From the NCBI RefSeq assembly GCF_905397395.1, contig NZ_CAJPVH010000003.1:124001-188000 (forward strand): 64,000 nucleotides of DNA, given 5' to 3'. The notes beneath the pieces are model-generated. The model did no database searches. It was not told the DNA's origin and worked only from the letters and a program-made list of their open reading frames with translations. Both the position numbers and the translations under genes were made by a program. The DNA is from Cupriavidus campinensis. Lineage in GTDB: Bacteria > Pseudomonadota > Gammaproteobacteria > Burkholderiales > Burkholderiaceae. Of this stretch, positions 28,752 through 38,744 are shown piece by piece; within the stretch, counting starts at the first letter, position 1, and every line of letters begins with the position of its first letter.

Positions 28752-29648
28752 TCAGGGTTCGACGTTGGTGACAGCCGCACGCGCGGTGCCCCACTTCTGG
28801 CGGGCGCCGCTGGCCCGCGTGAACACGCGCTCCAGGCCCTCGGCATCGCCTTCCTTGATCTGGGTCTTCAGGTGCGCGAGCACCTTTTCATAGGTGTCGA
28901 TCTCGCGCAGCAGCGCCTCCTTGTTGGCGATGCAGATGTCACGCCACATCTCGGGCGAGGAGCCCGCAATGCGCGTGAAATCGCGGAACCCGCCGCCGGC
29001 AAAATCGAGCTTCAGCGCGGCATCCTCGGCATTGACCAGTTGGGCGACCAGCGCGAAGGCCAGCAGGTGCGGCAGGTGGCTCACCGCCGCGAACACGGCG
29101 TCGTGCTGTACCGCGGACATCACATGGCAGTCGGCGCCCGTGGATTCCCACATCGCGCGCACGGCGGCCACGTCGGTCCGCGCGTTCTCCTGCAGCGGGC
29201 ACAGCACTACCTTCTTGCCGAGGTAGAGGTCGTTCAGCGCCGCCTCCACGCCGCTCAGCTCGCGGCCGGCAATCGGGTGGGCGGGGACGAACTGGGCCAC
29301 CTTGTCGCCCAGGGCGGTCTTGGCGGCCATGATCACGTCGGACTTGGTGCTGCCTGCGTCCGTCACGATCGTGCCCGGCTCCAGGTGCGGCTCCAGCGCG
29401 TGCAACAGCGCAAAGTTCTGGGCGACCGGCGCGCACAGCACGATCAGGCTGGCGCCGCGCGCGGCGTCTTCGAGCGAGGCAATCTCGTCGATCACGCCCA
29501 GCGACTTGGCCTTCTCGAGCGAAGCCGCCGAACGTCCCACGCCCACCACGGTGCCCACCACGCCTGCGCGCTTCAGCGACAACGCCAGCGAGCCGCCAAT
29601 CAGGCCCACGCCGACAATCACAACCCGGGAAAAATGCAGAGCGCTCAC
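28752..29648 (-). CDS. tyrA: Prephenate dehydrogenase
   Basis: 298 codons. It begins with an NAD fold VVIVGVGLIGGSLALSLKRA (residues 9-28), followed by DAGSTKSDVI and the substrate region FVPAHPIAGRELSGVEAALN. It converts prephenate to 4-hydroxyphenylpyruvate for tyrosine. It has no fused chorismate mutase, which in this operon is supplied by pheA. The length fits the monofunctional class. Gap to hisC is 48 bases. Confidence 0.94.
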   Translation of the reverse strand: MSALHFSRVVIVGVGLIGGSLALSLKRAGVVGTVVGVGRSAASLEKAKSLGVIDEIASLEDAARGASLIVLCAPVAQNFALLHALEPHLEPGTIVTDAGSTKSDVIMAAKTALGDKVAQFVPAHPIAGRELSGVEAALNDLYLGKKVVLCPLQENARTDVAAVRAMWESTGADCHVMSAVQHDAVFAAVSHLPHLLAFALVAQLVNAEDAALKLDFAGGGFRDFTRIAGSSPEMWRDICIANKEALLREIDTYEKVLAHLKTQIKEGDAEGLERVFTRASGARQKWGTARAAVTNVEP

Positions 29649-29696
29649 GGTATCAGGCCACCAGCGTGGCAGAAAGCTTAAAATCGGACATCTTCA

Positions 29697-30842
29697 TCAC
29701 TGCAATGCCTGCTCGAGCGCCGCGATGAACGCGGCGTTCTCCTCAGACAGGCCAATCGTCACGCGCAACCACTGCGGCAGGCCGTAGTTCGCCACCGGCC
29801 GCACGATCACGCCCTGCTTCAGCAGCGCCAGGTTCACGCGCGCGCCGGCACCGTCGTCGGTGCCCACGCGGACCATGACGAAATTGCCGGATGACTTCAC
29901 ATGCTGGAGACCAAGCCGGTCGAACGCGGCCACCAGCTGCGCCTTGCCTTCGCGGTTCAGCGTGGCGCTGCGGGCGAGGAAACCGGCATCGCCAAGCGCC
30001 GCCACGGCGGCAGCCTGGGCCAGGCTGTTCACGTTGAACGGCTGGCGCACGCGGTTCAGCAGATCGGTCAATTGCGGCTGGGCCACGCCGTAGCCCACGC
30101 GCAGCCCGGCCAGGCCGTAGGCCTTCGAGAACGTGCGCGAGACCATCAGGTTCGGATACTTGCGCACCCACGCCACGGACTCGTACTGCTGGTCCGCATC
30201 GAGATATTCGTTATAGGCCTCGTCCAGCACGACCACCACGTTGGATGGTACTTTCGCCAGAAACGCCTCGATCTCGGCCGCCGGAATGAACGTGCCGGTG
30301 GGGTTGTTCGGATTGGCGATGAAGACCAGGCGCGTGTCGGGCGCAATCGCCGCTGCCATCGCGTCGAGATCATGGCCGTAATCGCGTGCCTTCACCTCGA
30401 TGGCGCGCGCGCCGACTTCCTGCGTGGCGAGCGCATAGACGGCAAACGAGTATTCGGCATAGACGATCGACTCGCCCGGCCGCACCAGCGCATGGGCGGC
30501 CAACTCCAGGATGTCGTTGCTGCCGTTGCCGAGCGTCAGCCATTCGGCCGGGACATCGTACTTCGCCGAAAGCTTCGCCTTCAGCTCGAAACCGTTACTG
30601 TCCGGATAGCGGCCCAGCTCATCCATCGCCGCCGTAATCGCGGACCTGGCGGAGGCCGGCATGCCGAGCGGGTTCTCATTCGAGGCCAGCTTGACGATAC
30701 GCGCCTCGTCGAGCCCGAACTCACGCGCCACCTCGGCAATCGGCTTGCCAGCGATGTACGGCGAGATCTTTCTCACATAGGACGGCCCGAAATAGTGGGC
30801 GGCATTCTGCGCGTCGTCGGTGGCGCGGCCGGGTTCTGCCAT
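29697..30842 (-). CDS. hisC: Histidinol-phosphate aminotransferase-type enzyme
   Basis: 381 codons. Fold-type I PLP enzyme with NPLGMPASARSAI, LTLGNGSNDILELAAHALVR, the PLP aspartate region FIANPNNPTGTFIPAAEIEA and the PLP lysine in VSRTFSKAYGLAGLRVGYG. Its place between pheA and tyrA indicates that it also serves as the aromatic aminotransferase giving phenylalanine and tyrosine, a dual role known for this HisC group. A second hisC in the histidine operon elsewhere is likely in this lineage. Confidence 0.94.
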   Translation of the reverse strand: MAEPGRATDDAQNAAHYFGPSYVRKISPYIAGKPIAEVAREFGLDEARIVKLASNENPLGMPASARSAITAAMDELGRYPDSNGFELKAKLSAKYDVPAEWLTLGNGSNDILELAAHALVRPGESIVYAEYSFAVYALATQEVGARAIEVKARDYGHDLDAMAAAIAPDTRLVFIANPNNPTGTFIPAAEIEAFLAKVPSNVVVVLDEAYNEYLDADQQYESVAWVRKYPNLMVSRTFSKAYGLAGLRVGYGVAQPQLTDLLNRVRQPFNVNSLAQAAAVAALGDAGFLARSATLNREGKAQLVAAFDRLGLQHVKSSGNFVMVRVGTDDGAGARVNLALLKQGVIVRPVANYGLPQWLRVTIGLSEENAAFIAALEQALQ

Positions 30843-30858
30843 GTTCGCTCCTTGAACC

Positions 30859-32007
30859 TTACTTGCTGGACGGGTACGAGCCGAGCACCTTGAAGTACGC
30901 GGCGTTGCGCTTCAGTTCCGCCAGGGCGCGCGCCACGGCGGGCTCGTGCTGGTGGCCTTCCACGTCCACATAGAAGTAGTACTCCCACGCGCCGCTGCGC
31001 GCGGGGCGCGATTCGAACCGGCACATCGACACGCCGTTCTCGGCCAGCGGCGCCAGCAGTTGGTACACCGCGCCGGCCTTGTTCGGTACCGACAGGATAA
31101 GAGACGTCTGGTCGCTGCCCGACGGCTCGGTCTCATAGCGGCCGATCACGGCAAACCGCGTGCGGTTATGCGGATCGTCCTGGATATGCGTGCGCACCAG
31201 ATGCAGGTGGTAGCGGTTGGCCGCCGACTCGCCGGCGATGGCCGCCACGGTGGGGTCTTCGCTCGCCATGCGCGCGGCCTCGGCGTTGCTGGAGACGGCC
31301 TGGCGCTCCAGGTGCGGATAGTTGGCCGTGAGCCAGTGCTGGCACTGCGCCAGCGCCTGGGCGTGCGCGCGGACCACGGTCACGCCCTTCATGTCCGGCG
31401 TGGAAGCCATCAGGTTGTGATGGACCTTGAGCGCAATCTCACCGCTGATCTTCAGCGAGGTCTGCAGGAACAGGTCGAGCGTGCGCGACACCGCGCCCTC
31501 GGTCGAGTTCTCCACGGGCACCACGCCATATTCGACGGTGCCGGCTTCCACGGCACGGAACACCTCGTCGATGCTCGGGCACGGCACGCCGCTCACTTCA
31601 TGGCCGAAATGGGCGTACAGCGCCTGCTCGGAGAACGTGCCGGCCGGGCCGAGGAACGCAATCTCGAGCGGCTTTTCCAGCCCACGGCAGGCGGACATCA
31701 CCTCGCGCCAGATCGACGCCACGCTCTCGCCCAGCAGCGGGCCCGGATTGGCGGCCTGCACCTTGCGGATGACCTGCAGTTCACGTTCGGGGCGAAACAC
31801 GGGCGCGCCGTACTTCTTCTTGACCTCGCCCACATCGAGGGCGAGCTGGGCGCGGCGGTTCAGCAGCGCCAGCAGTTCGCGGTCCACCGCGTCGATCTGG
31901 CCGCGCAGCGGCGCGAGGTCGGCGGACAGCGCCTGCTCCTGGGCGCTGGGACCGGGGTTCCCTGTGGGCGGCGCGTCGTTGTTCGCGCGCTTGTCTTCGC
32001 TAGTCAT
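30859..32007 (-). CDS. pheA: Bifunctional chorismate mutase / prephenate dehydratase (P-protein)
   Basis: 382 codons. After a disordered 28-residue start comes the AroQ chorismate mutase helix bundle (LRGQIDAVDRELLALLNRRA, KKKYGAPVFRPERE). The dehydratase domain follows with FLGPAGTFSEQALYAHFG and VPVENSTEGAVSRTLDLFL. A C-terminal ACT domain (SLILSVPNKAGAVYQLLAPL, then FESRPARSG) senses phenylalanine for feedback inhibition. It converts chorismate to phenylpyruvate. It starts 57 bases after the serC stop. Confidence 0.96.
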   Translation of the reverse strand: MTSEDKRANNDAPPTGNPGPSAQEQALSADLAPLRGQIDAVDRELLALLNRRAQLALDVGEVKKKYGAPVFRPERELQVIRKVQAANPGPLLGESVASIWREVMSACRGLEKPLEIAFLGPAGTFSEQALYAHFGHEVSGVPCPSIDEVFRAVEAGTVEYGVVPVENSTEGAVSRTLDLFLQTSLKISGEIALKVHHNLMASTPDMKGVTVVRAHAQALAQCQHWLTANYPHLERQAVSSNAEAARMASEDPTVAAIAGESAANRYHLHLVRTHIQDDPHNRTRFAVIGRYETEPSGSDQTSLILSVPNKAGAVYQLLAPLAENGVSMCRFESRPARSGAWEYYFYVDVEGHQHEPAVARALAELKRNAAYFKVLGSYPSSK

Positions 32008-32064
32008 GTCAAAGCCTGGTGGGCCGCGCCGGGGCGGCCGGGAAGAATCGGTGCAAACCCGCCG

Positions 32065-33228
32065 TCAGGCGGCAGTACGCTCGAATTCGCGCATGAAGTC
32101 GATCAGCGCGGTCACGCCTTCCAGTGGCATCGCGTTATAGATGCTGGCGCGCATGCCGCCCACGGACTTGTGGCCCTTGAGCTGTACCAGGCCGTTCGCG
32201 CGCGCCTGGGTCAGGAACGCTTCGTTGCGCGATTCATCGCGCAGGAAGAACGGTACGTTCATGCGCGAGCGGCAGCTGGGGTCAATCTCGTTACGGTAGT
32301 AGTCACTCTGGTCCAGGAAGTCGTACAGCGCGCGCGCCTTGGCGATATTGCGCTGCTCGATGCCGGGCACGCCACCCTGGGCCTTGAGCCACTTGAACAC
32401 GAGGCCGGCGATATAGATCGCATAGGTGGGCGGCGTGTTGTACATCGAATCATGCTCGGCCACCTGGCGCCAGTTGAACGCCGACGGGCACAGCGGATGC
32501 GCGAAGCCGATCAGGTCCTCACGCACGATGACGATGGTCACGCCGGCCGGGCCGATGTTCTTCTGCGCGCCGCCGTAGACCACCTGCACGCGCGACCAGT
32601 CGATCGGGCGCGACAGGATATGGCTGGACGCGTCGGCCACCACGATGCGGCCCTTGTCGTGCGTGCCGGTCTGACCGATGTCGGGAATCTCCTGGAATTC
32701 CACGCCGACGATGGTCTCGTTCGTGCACAGGTGCACATAGGCCGCGTCGTCCGACAGCTTCCAGCTGGCGACATCCGGAATTTTCGTAAATTTACGATCC
32801 GCGCTCGAGGCCGCGATATTGACCTCGCCATAGCGGCGTGCTTCCTGCTCGGTCTTGACCGACCACGTGCCGGTCACGACGAAATCGGTCTTCGGCTTGG
32901 CCGCATTGACGCGGCTGGCCAGGTTCAGCGGCACGATGCCATTCTCGCCAATCGCCCCGCCCTGCAGGAACAGGATGCGGAAGTTCTTCGGCACATGGAG
33001 CAGTTCGCGCAGATCGGCGAGGGCTTCATTGTGGATGCCCTCGAACTCGCGGCTGCGGTGGCTCATCTCCATGACCGACACGCCGGTGCCACGCCACGAC
33101 AGCATTTCCTCGGCCGCCTGCTGCAGGACTTCGGTCGGCAGCGCGGCCGGACCGGGCGAGAAATTGAACACGCGCTCGGCCACGTTGCGTTGCAGGCCAG
33201 CGAGGGCGGGATTCTGGGGATCGTTCAT
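32065..33228 (-). CDS. serC: Phosphoserine aminotransferase
   Basis: 387 codons from ATG 33228, using the family start region [20 protein letters not shown]. An in-frame ATG at 33273 gives 15 more residues and has a GAGGG just upstream, so it may be the real start. The PLP lysine lies in [18 protein letters not shown]. It transaminates 3-phosphohydroxypyruvate in serine synthesis and a related step in PLP synthesis. First gene of serC-pheA-hisC-tyrA-aroA. Confidence 0.95.
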   Translation of the reverse strand: MNDPQNPALAGLQRNVAERVFNFSPGPAALPTEVLQQAAEEMLSWRGTGVSVMEMSHRSREFEGIHNEALADLRELLHVPKNFRILFLQGGAIGENGIVPLNLASRVNAAKPKTDFVVTGTWSVKTEQEARRYGEVNIAASSADRKFTKIPDVASWKLSDDAAYVHLCTNETIVGVEFQEIPDIGQTGTHDKGRIVVADASSHILSRPIDWSRVQVVYGGAQKNIGPAGVTIVIVREDLIGFAHPLCPSAFNWRQVAEHDSMYNTPPTYAIYIAGLVFKWLKAQGGVPGIEQRNIAKARALYDFLDQSDYYRNEIDPSCRSRMNVPFFLRDESRNEAFLTQARANGLVQLKGHKSVGGMRASIYNAMPLEGVTALIDFMREFERTAA

Positions 33229-33344
33229 GGAGGAAGAAGGAAAAATGGCTGCCGGTTTGAACCAGGCAGCCATTATCCCTCAAACGCGCGCCGCCAGGGC
33301 AGCGGCTCGGCGGCCGGATCGGCCGTCGATTCCTTGCGGATCAC

Positions 33345-33914
33345 TTACTTCGCAGCGGCGGCGATTTCCTTCTCGGCCGAGTCACGCATCGACTTGCCAA
33401 CCTGCGGGCCGTACTTCTGCATCATCGAACCCCAGATTTCCTGGGTCGCCTTGCCCTGGTTGGCCATGAACTTCTGGCCCGTCGGCGACTTCAGGAACGT
33501 GGTCAGGTCCTTGATTTCCTGGGTGCTGTAGTACTTGCCGAACGCGTCGTAGTGGGCCTTGATGGCGTCCTGACGGAAACCGTCGGTGTTGAACGCCGTG
33601 CCGGCGCCATCCACCATGCGCTGCACTGCGCCGTTCTTCTTCAGCTTGTCGACAGCGGCCTGCTTCTGCTTGTCGTTCAGCGTCTTGTTTTCCACGAGGA
33701 CCTGCTCGAGGACCAGCGGAGCTTCCTGCTTGGCGCCGTTCTGCCAGTTTTCGGCCTGGCCCTTCACGGCCTGGTCGGCCTGCATGACGGAGAGCAGTTC
33801 CTTGATAGCGGCGGTCTTGTCGGCATCCTGCGCCTGAGCGTGGGCGGCCTGGGCCACCATCATCGTCGGGACAAAAGCAGCCAGAACAGCAATACGTCGA
33901 TAGGTTTTGAGCAT
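33345..33914 (-). CDS. DUF2059 exported protein
   Basis: 189 codons. A Sec signal peptide (MLKTYRRIAVLAAFVPTMMV, cut near AHA) precedes an all-helical, lysine- and glutamine-rich mature domain with the DUF2059 hallmark YSTQEIKDLTTFLKSPTGQK. These are periplasmic proteins of unknown function. The gene lies alone between gyrA and serC, as it does in related genomes as far as I recall. Confidence 0.85.
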   Translation of the reverse strand: MLKTYRRIAVLAAFVPTMMVAQAAHAQAQDADKTAAIKELLSVMQADQAVKGQAENWQNGAKQEAPLVLEQVLVENKTLNDKQKQAAVDKLKKNGAVQRMVDGAGTAFNTDGFRQDAIKAHYDAFGKYYSTQEIKDLTTFLKSPTGQKFMANQGKATQEIWGSMMQKYGPQVGKSMRDSAEKEIAAAAK

Positions 33915-33995
33915 TATGACTCCCTGGAAAATATGTCCGATTAGTCCGCACGGCCGTCTGGCGAGTTCCGGCCGTCGTCCTGTTGTTGCAACAAA

Positions 33996-36746
33996 TTACG
34001 AATTCGCGTCCGCGTCGGTTGCGCCGTCGGCACCTTCTGCACCGGCGGTGCCAGCGGCACCTTCCACCACATCGGCGTCCGCATCCTCGGCACCCTCGAT
34101 CCCGGCGCCATTATCGGCATCGGTCTCGACAATCCGTTGCAGGCCCGACAGCTTGGTGCCCTCGTCCACGTTGATCAGCGTCACGCCCTGCGTGGCGCGG
34201 CCCATCTCGCGGATCTCGGCCACACGGGTGCGGATCAGCACGCCGCCGGTCGTGATCAGCATGATCTCGTCTTCGGGAGATACCAGCGCGGCGGCCACCA
34301 CGCGGCCATTGCGCTCGCTGGTCTGGATCGCAATCATGCCCTTGGTGCCGCGGCCATGTCGAGTGTATTCCGAGATCGGCGTGCGCTTGCCGTAGCCGTT
34401 CTCGGTGGCGGTCAGCACGCTGCCCACCGCCGCGACGGCGCCCTCGGACCCTGCGTCGCCTTCGGTCGACGCTGCCGATTCGGCCGATTCCGCCACCGCA
34501 GTTTCTGCCGGCGCTACCAGCATGGCGATGACCGACTGGCTTTCCTCGAGATTCATGCCGCGTACGCCACGAGCCTGACGGCCCATCGGACGCACGTCGT
34601 TCTCGTCGAAGCGCACGGCCTTGCCGGCGTCGGAGAACAGCATCACGTCATGCTGGCCATCGGTCACGGCGGCACCGATCAGGAAATCGCCCTCGTCCAG
34701 GTCCACGGCGATGATGCCGGCCTTGCGCGGGTTCGAGAACTCGGTCAGCGCGGTCTTCTTGACCGTGCCGCGCGCGGTGGCCATGAAGATGAAGTGCTCG
34801 GCGTCGAACTGGCGCACCGGCAGGATCACATTGATCTTCTCGCCATCGGCGAGCGGGAACATGTTAACGATCGGACGGCCACGCGAGTTGCGCGACCCCT
34901 GCGGCACTTCGTACACTTTGAGCCAGTACAGCCGGCCACGGTTGGAGAAGCACAGGATGTAGTCGTGCGTGTTGGCCACGAACAGCGTGTCGATCCAGTC
35001 GTCTTCCTTGGTGGCCGTAGCCAGCTTGCCGCGCCCGCCACGCTTCTGCGCGCGGTACTCGGAGATCGGCTGACTCTTCATATAGCCGCTGTGCGAGAGC
35101 GTGACCACCATGTCCTGCGGCGTAATCAGATCCTCGGTGTCGAGTTCGGTCGCGTTCAGTTCGATGGTGGAGCGGCGCTCGTCGCCGAATTCGGCGCGGA
35201 TGGCGCCGAGTTCGTCGGAGATGATGGTCGTAATACGCTCCGGACGCGCCAGGATGTCCAGCAGGTCTGCGATCACCGCCATCACTTCGCGGTATTCCTG
35301 GACGATCTTGTCCTGCTCCAGGCCCGTGAGGCGTTGCAGGCGCATTTGCAGGATTTCCTGCGCCTGGCCGTCGGAGAGGCGATACAGGCCATCCGGTTGC
35401 ATGCCGAACACGGCGGGCAGGCCATCCGGGCGATACGAGGCACGGCCGCCGGCAGTGTCGCTTTCGGCACGCGCAAGCATGTCGCGCACGAGGGCCGAGT
35501 CCCACGACTTGGCCATCAGCTCCTGCTTGGCGACCGGCGGCGTCGGCGCGGCCTTGATGATCGCGATGAACTCGTCGATGTTCGCCAGCGCCACCGCCAG
35601 GCCTTCCAGCACATGGCCGCGCTCGCGCGCCTTGCGCAGCTCGAACACGGTGCGGCGGGTGACCACCTCGCGCCGGTGCGACAGGAACGCGTCCAGCATC
35701 TGACGCAGGTTCAGCAGGCGCGGCTGGCCGTCGACCAGCGCCACCATGTTCATGCCGAAGGTGTCCTGCAGCTGGGTGTTCTTATATAGGTTGTTGAGAA
35801 CGACCTCGGGCACCTCGTTGCGCTTCAGCTCGACCACCACGCGCATGCCCGACTTGTCGGACTCGTCACGGATGTCTGAAATGCCCTCGACCTTCTTCTC
35901 GGTCACCAGCTCGGCGATGCGCTCGAGAAGTGTCCGCTTGTTCACCTGGTACGGCAGTTCGTCGACGATGATCGCCTGGCGCTGGCCGCGGTCGATGTCC
36001 TCGAAGTGCGTCCGGGCACGCATGACGATGCGGCCCCGGCCGGTGCGATAGCCTTCTCGCACGCCCTGGATGCCATAAATAATGCCGGCCGTCGGAAAAT
36101 CGGGCGCCGGCACCAGTTCGATCAGGTCATCCACCGTGGCGTCGGGATTGCGCAGCAGATGCAGGCAGGCGTCCACCACCTCATTGAGGTTATGCGGGGG
36201 GATATTGGTGGCCATACCCACCGCAATACCCGACGAGCCATTGATCAGCAAATTCGGAATACGCGCCGGCAAAATACTCGGTTCTTTTTCAGAACCGTCG
36301 TAGTTCGGCTCGAAATCGACAGTTTCCTTGTCGATATCGTGGAGCATTTCATGCGCGATCTTCGACAGGCGGATTTCCGTATAACGCATGGCTGCCGCGT
36401 TATCCCCATCGACCGAGCCGAAGTTGCCCTGCCCGTCTACCAGCATGTAGCGCAGCGAGAAATTCTGCGCCATGCGGACGATCGTGTCATAAACGGCGGT
36501 GTCGCCGTGCGGGTGATACTTACCGATCACATCACCGACAATACGGGCCGATTTCTTATAGGCTCGGTTCCAGTCGTTATTCAGCTCATGCATCGCAAAG
36601 AGCACGCGCCGATGTACTGGTTTCAGGCCATCCCGGACGTCGGGAAGCGCACGCCCGACGATAACGCTCATCGCGTAATCCAGGTATGAGCGGCGCATTT
36701 CCTCTTCCAGGGAAACCGGAAGCGTTTCTTTGGCGAATTGATCCAT
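33996..36746 (-). CDS. gyrA: DNA gyrase subunit A
   Basis: 916 codons from ATG 36746 ([20 protein letters not shown]). Catalytic tyrosine Y122 in [11 protein letters not shown]. The quinolone-determining region [10 protein letters not shown] has T83 (Ser in E. coli) and D87. The C-terminal beta-pinwheel includes the GyrA box RRGGRGK-type sequence at QKRGGRGK. Two lineage additions stand out: an Ala/Glu/Ser-rich insert at about residues 746-777, inside the pinwheel, and an acidic Ala/Asp/Glu/Gly tail from about 874. GyrA breaks and rejoins DNA to introduce negative supercoils together with GyrB. Confidence 0.96.
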   Translation of the reverse strand: MDQFAKETLPVSLEEEMRRSYLDYAMSVIVGRALPDVRDGLKPVHRRVLFAMHELNNDWNRAYKKSARIVGDVIGKYHPHGDTAVYDTIVRMAQNFSLRYMLVDGQGNFGSVDGDNAAAMRYTEIRLSKIAHEMLHDIDKETVDFEPNYDGSEKEPSILPARIPNLLINGSSGIAVGMATNIPPHNLNEVVDACLHLLRNPDATVDDLIELVPAPDFPTAGIIYGIQGVREGYRTGRGRIVMRARTHFEDIDRGQRQAIIVDELPYQVNKRTLLERIAELVTEKKVEGISDIRDESDKSGMRVVVELKRNEVPEVVLNNLYKNTQLQDTFGMNMVALVDGQPRLLNLRQMLDAFLSHRREVVTRRTVFELRKARERGHVLEGLAVALANIDEFIAIIKAAPTPPVAKQELMAKSWDSALVRDMLARAESDTAGGRASYRPDGLPAVFGMQPDGLYRLSDGQAQEILQMRLQRLTGLEQDKIVQEYREVMAVIADLLDILARPERITTIISDELGAIRAEFGDERRSTIELNATELDTEDLITPQDMVVTLSHSGYMKSQPISEYRAQKRGGRGKLATATKEDDWIDTLFVANTHDYILCFSNRGRLYWLKVYEVPQGSRNSRGRPIVNMFPLADGEKINVILPVRQFDAEHFIFMATARGTVKKTALTEFSNPRKAGIIAVDLDEGDFLIGAAVTDGQHDVMLFSDAGKAVRFDENDVRPMGRQARGVRGMNLEESQSVIAMLVAPAETAVAESAESAASTEGDAGSEGAVAAVGSVLTATENGYGKRTPISEYTRHGRGTKGMIAIQTSERNGRVVAAALVSPEDEIMLITTGGVLIRTRVAEIREMGRATQGVTLINVDEGTKLSGLQRIVETDADNGAGIEGAEDADADVVEGAAGTAGAEGADGATDADANS

Positions 36747-37193
36747 TGCGGCTTGGTTTATGCGGCGGGTTTTAGCGAATGAGACCCTGGCCCCAGGAGC
36801 GCCGGCGGGGGCGCCTGTCCGGGACGGGCAACATGGCATTCTACCACGCGCGCCACCCCTTCCCGACGCCCACCGGACGGCCCGGAAACGGGCCCGCCGG
36901 CGCCCTCCGCGGCGCGGCGCCTACCGCCCGCAAGCCATACGGGACAAGGGTTTGCGGGCACCGCAAGCGTGATGTTGCACAAACACCACAGGCCCAAAAC
37001 CCCAGGGTTGAATCGAATATATTTACTTCTTAGGAAACGAGCCTTGTGGCACAATTCCCCAGCGAAGAGCCAGACATTGTTCGAAGTGGAGCATCCACCA
37101 CATCGAGAATGTTATACTCCGAAGAATGTATGACTTGTTTTCGTCCATTTGCTCGCAGTAACCCTGCGGTGATCTCATCCTGAGAGGAGAAAT
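36747..37193. other. Divergent regulatory region between gyrA and the OmpA-family gene
   Basis: 447 bases with no gene I can support. The gyrA-proximal half is very GC-rich and contains gcccgcaa (36926-36933) complementary to ttgcgggc (36952-36959). The ompA-proximal half is AT-richer and carries the promoter called separately. A gyrA promoter must lie here, but I cannot place it confidently. Confidence 0.5.
37110..37118 (+). promoter_or_regulatory. Extended -10 promoter element of the OmpA-family gene
   Basis: TGTTATACT combines the TG extension with a good -10 hexamer (TATACT at 37113-37118). No convincing -35 lies 16-18 bases upstream. Transcription would begin near 37125, leaving a leader of about 70 bases before a strong GAGAGGAG ribosome-binding site. 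Confidence 0.5.
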
Positions 37194-37850
37194 ATGAAAA
37201 AATTTGCCAAGCTCGCGCTCGTTGCAGCTACCGCAGTAATGGCTGCATCCGCTCAAGCCCAGTCCGTCCCCTATGAAAAGAAGGCTGTGAACGACAACTG
37301 GGGCAACGGTACGAGCGAGTACGTGTGGAAGAATGGCACGAACGAGCTCTGCTGGCGCGACAGTTCCTGGACCCCGGCAACGGCCAATGCCCTGTGCGAT
37401 GGCGCACTGGCTCCGGCTGCTGCTCCGGCTCCGGCACCGACCCCGGTGGCTCCTCCGGTTGTGTCGAGCGAGAAGGTCACTTTCGCAGCTGACACCCTGT
37501 TCGACTTCGACAAGGCTGTTCTGAAGCCCGAAGGCAAGGCCAAGCTGGACGACCTGGTCTCGAAGCTGCAAGGCATCACCCTCGAAGTGATCATCGCCGT
37601 GGGCCACACCGACGCGTTCGGTTCGGACAAGTACAACGATCGCCTGTCGATCCGTCGTGCTGAATCCGTCAAGGCTTACCTGGTGAGCAAGGGCGTGGAA
37701 GCCAACCGCGTGTACACCGAAGGCAAGGGCAAGCGCCAGCTGAAGGTGGATCCGAAGTCGTGCAAGGGCAACCGCACGGCACAGATCGCCTGCCAGCAGC
37801 CGAACCGCCGCGTGGAAGTCGAAGTGGTCGGCACCCGCAGCGCACGTTAA
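37194..37850 (+). CDS. OmpA family outer-membrane protein (periplasmic OmpA-C domain)
   Basis: 218 codons. Signal peptide MKKFAKLALVAATAVMAASA is cut near AQA. A short N-terminal region with two cysteines (TNELCWRD and ANALCDG) is followed by an Ala/Pro hinge (about residues 70-90) and a peptidoglycan-binding OmpA-C domain: FDFDKAVLKPEGKAKLDDL, VGHTDAFGSDKYNDRLSIRR, and a final PNRRVEVEVVG. There is no eight-strand barrel, so it resembles the short OmpA/RmpM-like proteins that tether porins to the wall. Strong ribosome-binding site and terminator suggest high expression. Confidence 0.92.
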   Translation: MKKFAKLALVAATAVMAASAQAQSVPYEKKAVNDNWGNGTSEYVWKNGTNELCWRDSSWTPATANALCDGALAPAAAPAPAPTPVAPPVVSSEKVTFAADTLFDFDKAVLKPEGKAKLDDLVSKLQGITLEVIIAVGHTDAFGSDKYNDRLSIRRAESVKAYLVSKGVEANRVYTEGKGKRQLKVDPKSCKGNRTAQIACQQPNRRVEVEVVGTRSAR

Positions 37851-37871
37851 TCGGATCCTCTCCGATGAAGA

Positions 37872-37900
37872 AAGCCCAGCGCAAGCTGGGCTTTTTTTTT
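37872..37900 (+). terminator. Strong terminator after the OmpA-family gene
   Basis: aagcccagc / gctgggctt (37872-37880 / 37885-37893), loop gcaa, followed by nine T residues. Confidence 0.95.
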
Positions 37901-37985
37901 GCCCGCTATTTTTGGTACAGTTGCCGGACGCTTCTCTCCGCACTCAGGTTCCGGGCCGTGCGCCGGGGACCCCACTCCTTTGACG

Positions 37986-38741
37986 ATGTCGCAAACCTCC
38001 ACCCTCTCCCCTGCTGGCAGCCCCCCCGGCCGCAACGCCGATCCGAAAGAGATCGACAAGTTCAGCGAGCTGGCCCACCGCTGGTGGGACCCCAACAGCG
38101 AGTTCAAGCCACTCCACGACCTGAACCCGCTGCGCCTGGGCTGGATCGACGGCATCGCGCACCTGCCCGGCAAGCAGGTGATCGACGTGGGCTGCGGCGG
38201 CGGCATCCTGTCCGAAAGCATGGCGCGGCTTGGCGCCACCGTACGCGGCATCGATCTGTCGACCAAGGCCCTCAAGGTGGCAGACCTGCACAGCCTGGAG
38301 TCGGGCGTGCCCGTCACTTATGAGGAAATTGCCGTCGAAGACCTCGCCGCGCGCATTCCCGGCAGCGTGGACGTGGTGACCTGCATGGAAATGCTCGAGC
38401 ACGTGCCCGACCCCGCCTCCATCGTGCACGCCTGCACCACGCTGGTCCGCCCGGGCGGCTACGTGTTCTTCTCGACGATCAACCGCAATCTCAAGGCCTA
38501 CCTGCTGGCTATCGTCGGCGCCGAGTACGTGCTGAACATGCTGCCGCGCGGTACCCACGACTACGAGAAGTTCATCACGCCATCCGAGATGGCCCGCTTC
38601 GCGCGCCAGGCCGGGCTGGACCTGATCGAGATGCGCGGCATGACCTACAACCCGTTGTCGCAAACGTACTCGCTCGGCCATGACACGGGCGTCAATTACA
38701 TGATGGCCTTCCGCAAGACGGCGGCGAAGGCGGCGGGCTGA
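37986..38741 (+). CDS. ubiG: Ubiquinone biosynthesis O-methyltransferase
   Basis: 251 codons from ATG 37986, chosen because similarity to the family begins soon after ([20 protein letters not shown]). The SAM-binding loop is [19 protein letters not shown] (GCGGG at 69-73), and the later [13 protein letters not shown] and [13 protein letters not shown] are UbiG hallmarks. It performs both O-methylations of the ubiquinone ring. It is followed 3 bases later by gph, an arrangement common in proteobacteria. Confidence 0.96.
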   Translation: MSQTSTLSPAGSPPGRNADPKEIDKFSELAHRWWDPNSEFKPLHDLNPLRLGWIDGIAHLPGKQVIDVGCGGGILSESMARLGATVRGIDLSTKALKVADLHSLESGVPVTYEEIAVEDLAARIPGSVDVVTCMEMLEHVPDPASIVHACTTLVRPGGYVFFSTINRNLKAYLLAIVGAEYVLNMLPRGTHDYEKFITPSEMARFARQAGLDLIEMRGMTYNPLSQTYSLGHDTGVNYMMAFRKTAAKAAG

Positions 38742-38744
38742 CCC

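Noticed and set aside
37060-37090. Sigma-54 promoter (tggcac) upstream of the OmpA-family gene
   Set aside because: The -12 element TTGC at the correct spacing is missing; an extended -10 sigma-70 element fits better.
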